A stretch of DNA of 64,000 nt, taken from positions 298,594-362,593 of the forward strand of contig JAJVDF010000252.1 in the NCBI GenBank assembly GCA_022410635.1, given 5' to 3'. Made by a program: the position numbers and the translations under genes. Below are positions 21,601-32,940 of the stretch, in pieces. The notes beneath the pieces were generated by a model, which was given only the letters and a program-made list of their open reading frames with translations, did no database searches and had not been told where the DNA came from. The stretch's first letter is position 1. Every line of letters starts with the position of its first letter. This DNA comes from Tretioscincus oriximinensis (lineage: Eukaryota > Chordata > Lepidosauria > Squamata > Gymnophthalmidae).

Positions 21601-22013
21601 TGTAAAAAGTAATTTTAAAATACCACTACTACATCAGTATTTTTGAATAGAATTTAAATAAATGATGAAGAAATATTTTTTCACAATGTTCCCATTTGTA
21701 AATACATATTGTATGCTAACACATTTCTTACACATTTTCAATATGGCTGTTGCATAGAAGATAATCAGCAACTGAATAATTAAAATTTAGTATACAAATA
21801 AATACAGGAGGTACAAAATGAATCAATCGAACCAGAATGAAATTTCACTCCATTCCTGTTAGTGGTCCATGGCACCAGTGCGTCTCTCTCACCTTATCAA
21901 CCAGTAGTGTGACAAACCTTCATCTACCAAGATTTGTATTCTGTCTAGTAAGGTAGTTGTCACCCCTGCACTTGAAATTTGATAATATTTCCCTTTCCCT
22001 TTTCTTACCCTTT
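21601..22013. other. No recognisable feature
   Basis: AT-rich intronic spacer. Confidence 0.4.
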
Positions 22014-22333
22014 AAGAAGAAAAAGAAGAAGAAGAAGAAGAAGAAGAACTGGGTTCTTATACCCCGCTTTTCTCACCTTTCAAAGGGACTCAAAGCGGCT
22101 TACAAGGGTATTTTTGCCCGAAGGCTTCCATTCTATCTTCCCCACCAGGCTCTGGTGGTTCCCATGTATCTACTTGCAGTCAGTTGCAATTTCTTGCAAT
22201 GTATGCTTTCGAATAGCTGGGTTGGCTAGAGCTACAGGCTAGTGGAAGGTGCTCACACCCCCCCCCCCCACATCCTTCACAGGGCTTCGAAACCCCATCT
22301 CCCAGCTGAGAGACAGATTCCTTAGTGACAGAG
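22014..22333 (-). repeat. tRNA-derived SINE with (GAA)n tail
   Basis: The tail is at 22014-22047, followed on the plus strand by CTGGGTTCTTATACCCCGCT, the shared body and a C-run at about 22258-22270. The tRNA-like head is diverged at its end (TTAGTGACAGAGTG). The hydrophobic frames that cross it are SINE body and not genes. Confidence 0.85.
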
Positions 22334-24150
22334 TGTGTGTTTATGGGTGTACTTAGGTTTATAAAACCGATTCAGCCCAGATGCTGCTTTTTTGCATCTA
22401 AATATTAATATGAAAATTAAACCAGAAACCACACTGTTACAAATATAAGTAGAGACTGGATCAGTGAAATGTAAAATGTGGCAGGAATCTGCAAAATAGC
22501 ATTACTTTAGTCTCAGCAAATGATAGAAATGATCTAAATACTGCACTTGACCAGATGGTTCAGCATACACTCATGTTCACACATTCAAGCAAACCTTTAT
22601 CAACATATTTAGTTAAATTACAAGAATTAAAATTTTCTTCTGGAGTGCTGGGGATTACAGACATGAAATTATACAAACTAGCACAGATNAGCTGTTAAGT
22701 ACAGCAAGGCTGCATTTTAAGTAAATTTGCTTTGCGTGGTTCTAATATTACATGATTTACTAGCATGATTGGGACGTTGTTTTGGTATTAACTAGTATTA
22801 TACCCTCCTGATTCACTTTAATACATTTTCCTGCTGCCAGGTAGAAGCCAAAAGAAAAGGAGGTTGAAAATAATTTGTACTACCACAGATGGAAGTATTT
22901 AGTTATTACAGAAAGTTAGAGAGTGATTACTTGCATCTGTTGGCTTGTTTATTTATTCGTTGTGTGTGTATGCTTGTGTGCGTCTGTCCACTTTACCTTC
23001 CTTCTACATCTATTCTTCCACATTCCTGACAGCCTCAGGTCTTCAAGTATGTTTTAATGTTACTTTGAACATCCTTTACTGTAGCTAGCAATTAAAAATC
23101 CATTATTTTGGTCCAACTAGAGGGGAAAAAGTAGTTAAAATGGTGTCAACCTGCACTGGCCTGAATCCTATTTAATCTGAACAGAAAATGGAGTGGTCTT
23201 GTGCTGGTGGACTGATGACAACATAGAGTGTCAGAGTATTTCCCCAAAAGAATCAGTGTGAATGCTGAAAAGGGCAATTTGTGTGTTTCAGCACTCACTT
23301 TCATTCCATCAAAGTGATTCCCCATCATCAGAATGCCCCATAGTATATCTGGGCATGATTAGGAGAGGATACAGCAGGGGTGGAAACTTCACCCTGTCCA
23401 ATGGCCAGCAATGGNAGATCCTGATTGGGAAGCCCTGGTGAGGGCTCAGCCTCCCATGGGTCAGCATCAGTATCCCTGCTCATTCCCTTCTAGAGCTTTT
23501 AGGGTTAGGGGTGTGTGTGGGTCTTTTGGCTTCTGACAAACCCAGAGGAAGCACCCAAACATCACCCAGCCCCAGGGGCAACAAAGATCCTGGCAATCTT
23601 CTGCAGCTGTTACTGCCTTTAACAGCAGAGCAGAGGATCACTGGGATTTCCACTGCCTCTGGGTTCGCTAAAAGCCAGAAGAATCTTTGTTCCCAATCAC
23701 CTCTTGGAACCCCCAAAATCACAACTTCTAAGTTGTGCAAAACTAAAAGTTATACGCCCTTGCTGTCTGCACATTCGCAGCACTCACTGAAGCTCCAAAC
23801 CCTTCTGCTGTGCCCCTGTGGAGCCCTCCATTCTTTGATTAGGTTCAGGGGGAGGAGGGCAGCAGGAAAGGCCTTAGTCCAGGCAGCTGCCTGCAGTGTG
23901 TATACAGCAAGGGCATTGAAACGGGCACTGTATTTAAATTACTGTCAGTTTAAATGGGACTGATTAATCCGGCAGGGGCGAAAGGAGTTGCTCCGGATTC
24001 TTTCTTCCCTGTTGGCCCACAAAACCTGGCTTGTGGAAAAGGAAGAAAAGCAAAGTGAATTCTGATCCATTTAGCCTTTCTCACAACCATTTTGATTTTT
24101 TTCGCCAGTGGAAAAGCAGCCATAGACATTTTATGAATACTTCTTTAAAG
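22334..24150. other. Intronic spacer with a GC-richer block
   Basis: 22334-23350 is ordinary AT-rich intron. 23376-24010 is clearly more GC-rich and carries a 150-codon plus-strand frame (23511-23963) with no recognisable domain. It could be an unrecognised transposon or retrocopy. Confidence 0.4.
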
Positions 24151-24377
24151 GTATAAATCTGTTTCAGAGAAATAGCCATGTTAGTCTAGTAGAAAGTCCA
24201 GCAAAGGAGCTAGCAGCACATTGAGACTAACTTGAGAAAAGTGGGTGGCATAAGCTTTCATAGACACGTCTACTTTTTCAGATCTGAAGAAGTAGACGTC
24301 TCTACGAAAGCTTATGCCACCCACTTTTCTCAAGTTAGTCTCAATATGCTGCTAGCTCCTTTGCTGGTATAAATCTG
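24151..24377 (-). mobile_element. Penelope-tail hairpin element with perfect 11-bp TSD
   Basis: The element proper is 24162-24366. Read on the minus strand it has the same architecture and the same ends as the copy at 16198: CAGCAAAGGAGCTAGCAGC, inverted arms around a centre near 24282-24290 (CAGATCTG), then a one-sided tail ending TATTTCTCTGAAA. GTATAAATCTG is present at 24151-24161 and again at 24367-24377. The arms differ at only a few positions. It has no coding capacity. Confidence 0.82.
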
Positions 24378-25157
24378 GATACCATATAAATAATGAAATA
24401 CAATATAAGAGAAGTGGGATTTAGAGATACATCCTGCAACAATGGTTTGATTCATAGTGTAAAATGGAAAGAGAAGAGGAAGAAGTATAAGTGTGAAACC
24501 ATTTTCCTTAAAAACAACAACACAGAATTTGCATTTTTAAAAAGATCTCATTGTTATTCTTTATTCTTGGCATAGCTTCATGAACAAAGATTTTGAAGGA
24601 GTAGTTGCCCACATCTATAGCAGGTTCACTGGTGGCTAACAAAACTGACGTGGGATAAGCAAGTCTGCTAGGACCAACTACAGAGGAAAATCTTGTCTGA
24701 AAGTGATGTGGTGGTTTATATCTAGGGTTCTTGTGCTGTTGTATTTTGTCCTCAAGGCTAGCTGTGTGTGTTTCTAGCTCCCACCATTGACAGCTAGAGT
24801 CGACCACTGGCAGTGATCAATAATAGCACTGATCCTCTTAAAAGTATAGGGATCATAGTTCACATATATTTCCATGAAATCATCTGAATAAAAATTAATG
24901 TCTCTTTGAGGCTATCATGCTGGGAAATGAGACCCACGTTTTTGCCCCATATCTATAAAAGTTCAAAAGTATGAGCTAAGTTATGGTACATCTCCGCTGA
25001 AATCATCTGATTTGCAATTCATGAAGTTTTTGCGCTCCTTCATTAATTTAGAATCTTATAATTCTAATTAATTAAAAAGACTGGATTCATATTTAAATGA
25101 ATCTGAGTGAACTACAAGAAAACATTTTTCTTTACAGGCCCAAACACAGGTTAACCA
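24378..25157. other. No recognisable feature
   Basis: Intronic spacer. The frame at 24508-24807 (minus) has no family signature. Confidence 0.4.
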
Positions 25158-25273
25158 TAGGCTGATTGGATGACACCTTTTTTTGAGGGGGAATCCCAGT
25201 TTTAGGATGTCTACCCCGCCCTCCCGGAGGGGGTGCCATTTCCCCGGTTTTTGCTGATGGTGCTATATAAATA

Positions 25274-25322
<49 letters not shown>

Positions 25323-25605
25323 AAAAAAATACTACTAGGGGGCTCTGGTAACTGGGATCAGCTCCTGAAGGCACCCCCCTTAGTAAAAAATTTAAAAATG
25401 TAAATTTCTCACANACTTCAACAAATTCTTGCACACTTTAAAAATTCTTATGAACTTAAAACAATTCTTGCATGCTTCGCAGATTTCTCAGGGGTTATGC
25501 ATGGAGGGGTATGCATGTTGGTGGGTGATTTGTGTATTCATGAATATGCAATTAGCCTGAATATTAATTACCCCAGTTTGGGCCTCAGAAAATCTGGTCA
25601 GTCTA
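25158..25605. mobile_element. Asymmetric GACCAGATG-family MITE carrying a SINE tail with (GAT)n
   Basis: The ends are TAGGCTGATTGGATGACACC and TCTGGTCAGTCTA, and the interior is shared with 10399 and 15642. At about 25257-25321 it holds TGGTGCTATATAAATAGA followed by (GAT)n, which looks like the 3' end of a short retroposon inserted into or captured by the MITE. Confidence 0.65.
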
Positions 25606-26727
25606 GGCTAACCAAATGTCTTTACAATGGAAGTAAAGACATTTGGGTCTTGCATATTGACTTTATCAGTCATATACATGGTTCTCTGCCTTCAATATAC
25701 ATAGGGGTTTTTTTGGTTTGCAGAATGTGAGGGACATTACCTATGGTAGACAGGTCTAGTTTGGTTGCTATTAAACATGAGTGGCTTGGGTTAATTTAGT
25801 GGCGAGTATGATGTAGTTCTGAATAACAAAAAGCAGGAACATGGGAAATATAATCTCATGCAGGTAAGTAGCTTTAGACAAGTTTGGTTTAACAATGTTC
25901 TTTTAAGCTGTAATAGTAATTGAGATAGATGTCGAATAAATTTACTTGACAGGCATGGTACTTAAAGCAGTTCTATTTCTTGGAAAGCATTTAGACCACA
26001 AACAGAAGAAAATGAAGAACTCCCAGGACAAGAGGTCCTGTGGGTATAAGGCCACAAACATTTCAATAACACAGAGTTCTCTGTCTCTGGTTGTCAGGCA
26101 CTTCCTTATGATGGCAAGACATTCTGCCCCCCAAGTGTGGCTGCACTTTCCAGTGTGAAGCAACATATCTGGCAAAAATTATATGGTTTCTGTATAATGC
26201 AATGAAAACAGTCTGGTCCCCATTAAATTAGCCTGCGTTCTTACACGACAAATCTCTAGAGGTAGAAGAACGCCAAGGATTAAAACTTAACTGTTAGAAA
26301 CACATGAAATTTGCAAGTGAGACGCTGGATGCTTAAAATCTGAAGATACTAAGAAAAAATAAACCCCCCAAAACAGTTATTTGTGAGTTGGTGTGTCTGA
26401 AAACTGAGATAGTTCTACAAATACATTCAGAATGGAGTTTGGGTAAGACAAAGAGCATGATTTCAAAAAAATGGAGATCCAGAGAAAAATGAAAAAGATA
26501 CAGAAGATGGAAAATATCAGATTTCATTAGATTTTTTTTAAAATTTTGTTAAGGCTTAGCAATAACTTTCTTTTGGTTCACACCTTCTTGATACACTGAT
26601 TGTTACTTGAGTCTTTAGATTAGAAGCACCTACCCTCCCATCAAGTTCTGAATAATAAAATCTGAGAATTCTGACTCTTCAAAAAGCATTTCTGCCACTG
26701 NACCAGAGTGAATAATGTTAGCAGTAA
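25606..26727. other. No recognisable feature
   Basis: Intronic spacer without nameable repeats. Confidence 0.4.
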
Positions 26728-26985
26728 TTTTATTTATTTATTTGTACTTATCTCCTGCCCTATACCCGAAGGTCTCAAGGTGCCCACCCATAGGGGGGGG
26801 CGCACAAAGCTTTTGTTGCTTTCTCCACAAAAGACACCCTGTGAAGTAGGTGGGGCTGAGAAAGTTCAAAGAACTGTGACTGGCCTAAGGTCACCCAGTT
26901 GGCTTTCATGGAGGCGTGGGGAATCGAACCGAGAGACTACCAGATAAGAGTCCAACACTCTAACCACTACACTAAACTGGCTCTC
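26728..26985 (-). repeat. Sauria-type tRNA SINE
   Basis: Read on the minus strand: GAGAGCCAGTTTAGTGTAGT head, B-box-like GGTTCGATTCC near 26925, GGGTGACCTTAGGCCAGTCA, and a 3' part with ACCTTCGGGTATAGGGC and an (AAAT)n tail. A second, truncated tail of the same kind follows at about 26998-27045. Confidence 0.85.
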
Positions 26986-26997
26986 AATGCCAGTACN

Positions 26998-27045
26998 AAA
27001 TATTTATGTATTTATTTATACCCTACCCCATACCCAATGGTCAAT
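26998..27045 (-). repeat. Truncated SINE 3' tail
   Basis: TATTTATGTATTTATTTATA followed by CCCTACCCCATACCCAATGG repeats only the 3' end of the Sauria-type SINE. The rest is absent. Confidence 0.5.
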
Positions 27046-27431
27046 GCTAGCCAATAAGATATCTTGATGTGGCTTCTGATTTTAATCCAAATACTTGTTG
27101 TAATCTTTAATATGATAGGGAATGAAAATTATAATCCTAAAAGAACAAACTCNTTTGAGGGAAAAAATAATCTATTATCTCTAGAGACTTGTGAATGGTC
27201 TTAGCAGTTCAATTAGTCATGGATGTTTAACAGATGCCATTTTATTTATTTATTTACATATATCCTATTCTGTAAGGGTCTCAGAGTATGATAAAACAGT
27301 TACAAAAATAGCTAAAATAAAATGGTTAAAAAATGATGACAGTGCCTGCATGGAGAGAGAATCTTATTATTGCAGCCAGAAACCAGGGTNAACAGGTGAG
27401 AGAACACTAGTCTATTTATAATTTATATTTA
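27046..27431. other. Intronic spacer with an (ATTT)n tail-like run
   Basis: A TTTATTTATTTA run at 27241-27256 followed by ATATCCTATTCTGTAAGGGT may be another degraded retroposon 3' end. Not assigned. Confidence 0.35.
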
Positions 27432-27530
27432 AAGACAGGATCTCAATACTTCTGTTCCTTTGATACTCAAGGAGTATCAGTGTTTGTTGACAGGAGAGCA
27501 ATACTTTTTCGATAACCATCTCTAGTTACT
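27432..27530. repeat. Decayed small palindromic MITE (CTAGAGATGG ends)
   Basis: The right end AACCATCTCTAGT and internal GATACTCAAGGAGTATC pairing resemble the element at 28241-28410. The left end is diverged. Confidence 0.4.
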
Positions 27531-27672
27531 ACTATTAAAGGAATATCTATCCTACCTACTTCAGTCGCCTGGTGGTATAACTGACCAGCCTAGCAGGCGG
27601 GGGCAACAGCCCATCTGTGTGCTTCATCTTACTGTCAAAAGTCAAAATCTGCCCATTTGTGTGACTCACAGA

Positions 27673-27984
27673 ACACCACAATGGCTCAGTCGCTAAGATG
27701 GACTCTCATCTGGGAGATCAAGTTTTGAACCTCTGTGATGGACGTGTGGAGGGGTGAGCACCTTCTGCTAGCCTGTAGCTCTAGCCAAAACAGATATTCA
27801 AAAGCAGGAATTGCAAAAAAATGGAAACTGACTGTGACTAGATAAATGGGAACCACCACAGCCTGGTGGAGGAGATATAACGTAAGCCTTCGTGTGACAA
27901 ATAGCCTTGTAAACTGCTTTGAATTCCTTTGAGTGAGAAAAGCAGGGTATGAAATCCCAGTTCGTCGTCTTTGTCGTCTTCTTC
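27673..27984 (+). repeat. tRNA-derived SINE, diverged copy
   Basis: The head CACAATGGCTCAGTCGCTAA leads into the shared body and a 3' part with CTTGTAAACTGCTTTGAATT. The tail is an interrupted (GTCGTCTT)/(CTT) run ending at 27984. It is more diverged than the other copies. Confidence 0.8.
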
Positions 27985-28240
27985 ATTTGTTAGCAAATAT
28001 AGCAAAGTCCTCAGGCTGCTAGGCTAGGAGAGCCACTGCCACCTGCCCAACAGGCAAACAGGTTCAGCATTCTGGCTATAACCATTCAGCAGCATCGGGC
28101 AGGCCATCACAACTCACCCATCCAACAGCAGGCTGGCCAGCCACTAAGTACATGCAACTGGGATAGACAGCTTACCCTATCCTAAACAAGGATAGGGTGT
28201 TACCACTGCTAGGAAAAAATGTTTTTTTTACTAATGGCAA

Positions 28241-28410
28241 CTAGAGATAGGTTCTGTATTGATACTCGATACCTCAATTCCTTTTATATGTTTACATTAT
28301 TTAAACATTGAAATATCAAGTATCGATACCCCCCCCCCCACACACACACACAAAAAACCCCTTGCTGGTATCGAATATCAAGAAATGTTGGAATCGGTTC
28401 ATCTTTAATA
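28241..28410. mobile_element. Small palindromic MITE with C-run and (CA)n
   Basis: The left ACTAGAGATAGGTTCTGTATTGATACTCGATACC-like arm pairs imperfectly with the right arm GGTATCGAATATCAAG...GAATCGGTTCATCTTTA. A C-run and (CA)n lie at 28330-28352. The left breakpoint of the 1,291-base duplication lies inside this element at 28358. Confidence 0.5.
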
Positions 28411-30939
28411 TTTATATGTAGTTAGCCACTGCTTCTCAGCTGAATGTATATCACTGGTCAAGAAAAAAGAATTCAGAAATCCTAATTGATATTGTAATGC
28501 GATGATGTAATTCGATGTGTACAATAATAAAACCTTTTTCAAAAAAAATAGGAAGAGAAAACATTCTTTGGCAAGGGCATGCAAAATTATCGCACACTGA
28601 GATCTGCCACTTTGTTCTCACCCATAACTATTTCAGTTTTGACAATAACATAAATCTCCAAACTAATGGTACCACCATGGCACCCCATATAGCACCCCAA
28701 TACGCTAACATCTTTATGGCTGATCTAGAACAACACTTTCTCATCTCCTGCACCCAGAAACCTCTACTTTACTTAAGATTCATCGATGACATCTTTATAA
28801 TCTGGACTCACGGGGAAGACTCACTAAGAACATTCCACCAAAATTTTAATAGCTTCCACCCTATCATTAATCTCAGCTTGGAACAATTTAGGAAGCAAGT
28901 TCACTTTCTGGACACCACCATAAAATTGCACGATGGATATCTGAGCATGAACCTGTATTGCAAACTCACTGACTGATACACCTACTTACACGCCTCTAGT
29001 TTCCCCCTGAACCAATCCATTGTCTACAGCCAAGCTCTCAGACATAATCGCATCTGCTCAGATCCAAAGGACAGACATGCCAAACTCTTGGAACTACAAC
29101 AAGCATTCCTCAGGCTACAGTACCCACCACATGAATTAAAAAACCAAATCAACAGAGCCAGAATAGTACCCAGAATCAACCTATTACAGGACAGATTGAG
29201 GACAGAAAACAACAGAACCCCATTAGCAGTCACATACAGCTCACAACTGGACCCCCTCAAATCCATAATAAATGAACTTCAATGTATTTTAGATAAGAAC
29301 GCTGCTCTTTCAAGAGCATTTGGTGGTAAACCTTTGCTGGCTTATAAATAACCACTCAACCTCAAACAACTACTCACAGAGAGGACACAGAACACGGATG
29401 GAGAAATGGGAACTAGACCCTGCCACAAACCCAGATGTCAACTCTGTGCACACATCCACCCTGGCAATGACATCATGGGACCTGATAACACCACCCACAA
29501 TATTAGAGGCACTTTTACATGCTCGCCTTCTAATGTGGTGTATTCCATTTTCTGCCAACAATGTCCCTCAACACTCTACGTTGGGCAAACAGGACAATCC
29601 CTACTCCAGAGAATAAATGGACACAAATCAGATATTCGAAAACAGTTNCCCCTTGCTGGTATCGAATATCAAGAAATGTTGGAATCGGTTCATCTTTAAT
29701 ATTTATATGTAGTTAGCCACTGCTTCTCAGCTGAATGTATATCACTGGTCAAGAAAAAAGAATTCAGAAATCCTAATTGATATTGTAATGCGATGATGTA
29801 ATTCGATGTGTACAATAATAAAACCTTTTTCAAAAAAAATAGGAAGAGAAAACATTCTTTGGCAAGGGCATGCAAAATTATCGCACACTGAGATCTGCCA
29901 CTTTGTTCTCACCCATAACTATTTCAGTTTTGACAATAACATAAATCTCCAAACTAATGGTACCACCATGGCACCCCATATAGCACCCCAATACGCTAAC
30001 ATCTTTATGGCTGATCTAGAACAACACTTTCTCATCTCCTGCACCCAGAAACCTCTACTTTACTTAAGATTCATCGATGACATCTTTATAATCTGGACTC
30101 ACGGGGAAGACTCACTAAGAACATTCCACCAAAATTTTAATAGCTTCCACCCTATCATTAATCTCAGCTTGGAACAATTTAGGAAGCAAGTTCACTTTCT
30201 GGACACCACCATAAAATTGCACGATGGATATCTGAGCATGAACCTGTATTGCAAACTCACTGACTGATACACCTACTTACACGCCTCTAGTTTCCCCCTG
30301 AACCAATCCATTGTCTACAGCCAAGCTCTCAGACATAATCGCATCTGCTCAGATCCAAAGGACAGACATGCCAAACTCTTGGAACTACAACAAGCATTCC
30401 TCAGGCTACAGTACCCACCACATGAATTAAAAAACCAAATCAACAGAGCCAGAATAGTACCCAGAATCAACCTATTACAGGACAGATTGAGGACAGAAAA
30501 CAACAGAACCCCATTAGCAGTCACATACAGCTCACAACTGGACCCCCTCAAATCCATAATAAATGAACTTCAATGTATTTTAGATAAGAACGCTGCTCTT
30601 TCAAGAGCATTTGGTGGTAAACCTTTGCTGGCTTATAAATAACCACTCAACCTCAAACAACTACTCACAGAGAGGACACAGAACACGGATGGAGAAATGG
30701 GAACTAGACCCTGCCACAAACCCAGATGTCAACTCTGTGCACACATCCACCCTGGCAATGACATCATGGGACCTGATAACACCACCCACAATATTAGAGG
30801 CACTTTTACATGCTCGCCTTCTAATGTGGTGTATTCCATTTTCTGCCAACAATGTCCCTCAACACTCTACGTTGGGCAAACAGGACAATCCCTACTCCAG
30901 AGAATAAATGGACACAAATCAGATATTCGAAAACAGTTG
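28358..30939. repeat. Apparently exact 1,291-bp direct tandem duplication
   Basis: 28358-29648 and 29649-30939 read as identical wherever I compared them, including stop codons and the non-transposon flank at 28358-28547. A single N marks the junction (29648). The unit covers half of a MITE, a spacer, and most of the Penelope-like coding region. It is either a very recent duplication or an assembly artefact. Confidence 0.85.
28548..29648 (+). pseudogene. Penelope-like element RT-GIY-YIG fragment (first copy)
   Basis: This encodes the C-terminal half of a Penelope-like retroelement polymerase, which copies its own RNA and nicks target DNA. The reverse-transcriptase palm is visible: TNGTTMAPHIAPQYANIFM at about 28665-28720, then RFIDDIFIIW (28778-28807), where IDD occupies the catalytic YxDD position. 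A thumb/linker with CHKPRCQLC (29421-29447) follows, then the GIY-YIG endonuclease core VVYSIFC...LYVGQTG (about 29532-29600). The frame is open from the RT to the endonuclease except for TGA at 28974-28976 and TAA at 29349-29351. The N-terminal RT part is missing. The Cys-rich linker before GIY-YIG fits vertebrate Neptune-type elements (family knowledge). It is non-functional as it stands, and the coding sequence breaks off at the duplication junction. Confidence 0.88.
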
Positions 30940-31120
30940 CTGGACACTTCTATGTCAGACCTCAGGACTTCAGTCCTTGAACAAAGAAACTAGAAAGGAA
31001 GATTTGAAAGAGAAGCAGCAGAACTTGAATACATTCATAAGTTCCAGGCCATCAACAAAGGACTTAACAAAGATAATGGTTTCCTGGCCAACTATATACA
31101 TCTTTATGACACCTGTTAAG
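29839..31120 (+). pseudogene. Penelope-like element RT-GIY-YIG fragment (second copy, with C-terminus)
   Basis: It repeats the first copy base for base up to 30938 and then continues into the true C-terminus: KGRFEREAAELEYIHKFQ and GLNKDNGFLANYIHLYD, ending at TAA 31118-31120. The RT box RFIDDIFIIW, the CHKPRCQLC linker and the GIY-YIG core (LYVGQTG) are all present. In-frame stops lie at 30265-30267, 30640-30642 and 30991-30993. The last stands where tryptophan would be expected just before KGRFERE. One frame is kept throughout apart from these stops, so decay is by point mutation. It lies opposite to ADK within its last intron. Confidence 0.88.
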
Positions 31121-31654
31121 TATTTGATTGATTAACTATCAGACATTGCCTCTTGTTGCCCCAGGGACTTTTTCACATGAGAGGATTAGTCTCTGCTATT
31201 TACCTGTTTTTCTAATCTGGAGTCCATACCCCATCAGGTTTATGGACACTAAGGGTATAAATGGATACTAAGATAGTTGTCTGGATGTAGCCTCCGGGAT
31301 GGAGCAACAGGCAGGACTCTTGAAATACCATTTGCAGGGAGTCACGAACAAGAGCAGCCCAGGTGCATCTGGTGGGCCTCTGTGTGACACAGAATGCTGG
31401 ACTCGATGGGCTGTGGCCTGATCCAGTATGGCTCTTCTTATGTTCTTATGTTCTTATCACACTTGCATATGCTTTGTCATCTCCCATACACAGTTTTCTA
31501 TAAATACCTGACCCTGACATTAGTCCCTCAGCATCTGAAAAAATAGACGTGTCTACGAAATCTTATGCCACCCACATTTCTCCTGTTAGTCTCAAAGTGC
31601 TACTAGCCCCTTTGCTGGACTTTCTACTGGACTAACACGGCTATTTCTCTGAAA
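31121..31654 (+). mobile_element. Penelope-like element 3' untranslated region and terminal tail, split by a LINE end
   Basis: After the stop codon the 3' region runs to 31232, is interrupted by a LINE 3' module (31233-31457), and resumes to the terminal block. That block contains CATCTGAAAAAATAGACG, GTCTACGAAATCTTATGCC, CTGTTAGTCTCAAAGTGC, CCTTTGCTGGACTTTCTA and GGCTATTTCTCTGAAAC. It is the sequence from which the hairpin elements at 16198, 24162, 42003 and 43336 and the single arms at 18599 and 55773 derive. Confidence 0.75.
31233..31457 (+). repeat. CR1/L2-type LINE 3'-end module inside the Penelope-like element
   Basis: It contains CAGGTTTATGGACACTAAGG, ATTTGCAGGGAGTCACGAAC, GGACTCGATGGGCTGTGG and a TTATGTTCTTATGTTCTTAT end. 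It is a shortened copy inserted in the Penelope-like 3' region. Confidence 0.78.
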
Positions 31655-32940
31655 CTGACTGAGAAGTTTGTATATAACAAACTGGAATTACCAGTAATTT
31701 GTTTTTGCTCTTTAATTTGCTCCTCTACTTTTTTTGACACACAGTCCAGGTAATTGTTCTTAAATGGGGGGGGGGGGGGGGAAGAATCACGATTGTGATT
31801 ATGAAAAATATTTAAACATTTGAAAACCAATTCTTTAGATAGGATTAGAACTTGGCAATGTAAACAATCTGTTCTACAAGTGGCTGATACTTATGCTCTA
31901 CTGTTAAGAATTGCAATCTCACAACCTTCATGAGCTAATTCGTACCTCTCTGTGAATTCAACAGTTTGCTCTCAGCTAGTCACACCCTTTCTACCTTGTC
32001 TCTCACTTATTTGTTAGCTTCTAAAGCTTATAAAACTACAACAAAATGTCTCTGAAGTGTTTCCAGAGTTGAAAGGCAATGTAAATTCTTACTCTGATCA
32101 ATCTAATGAATCATTAAATAGCTACAAGAGGTCAATGTTAGCTTAGCAATTCATTCAACCTGGAAGCATGGGGAAGCCTTTCCGTTAATCTCTGAAAAGG
32201 ATCAACCAAGGCTTTTTTCACAAACATGTTCTGCAGATGAATCATGATGAATACATTTACATGTGTTCCATTTAACCATATACATTTCCATCATTGCAAC
32301 ACAAAGAAGCAAAAGACAAATGCTCAGGTTGTTTTTAAAGATTGCTTAAAAATATTTCAGTGATGGAAATACCATGCTCTTCTCTCAATTGGCAGACTTT
32401 CGAAAAGTGGAGCTGCAACTAAAAAGGCCCTGGGTCTAGATATCACATAAAGACAAGGGATTTAAATATTTAAAGAATAAGCCAAGGACACAAGATAGGT
32501 GCTGATGGGGTGGGAAGGACGAGGTCAAAAATGTATATATTCTCTAGAGTGAATAGATACTGAGTGAAATTATAGACTTGAGTGAAATTATATAATGATG
32601 GAGAAAAGTTTCAGCTAAATACTATATTTTATTAGTAGCAGCCTGAGCATGACTCAGAAAGAAAAAGATAACCTATTTTTATTTTTTTCATTAAACATGA
32701 AAACTCAGATGTTTCAAATTATAAGACCCAACAGTCTGAAATGAAATAAAAAACTTGTAAGAAGCACTTTTGTATTGGAAAATGTTTTCTTTTAAACTAA
32801 AATAGGAAAGCATAAAAGGGACTTTAAGCCAAATAAAAGGGAGATTTAATGAAAACAATGATGTTTAGCTTTTTCAGAAAGAAATTGTTTCCACAATTGA
32901 TTATTATTTTGACACATTTTTCCATCCTTGATTTTCCTTC
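31655..32940. other. Repeat-poor intronic DNA
   Basis: No nameable repeat. A long G run sits at about 31767-31781. No gene seen. Confidence 0.45.

Noticed and set aside
21957..22242. Overlapping frames of 87-90 codons
   Set aside because: These frames are the body of a tRNA-derived SINE; the same peptide appears from other copies.
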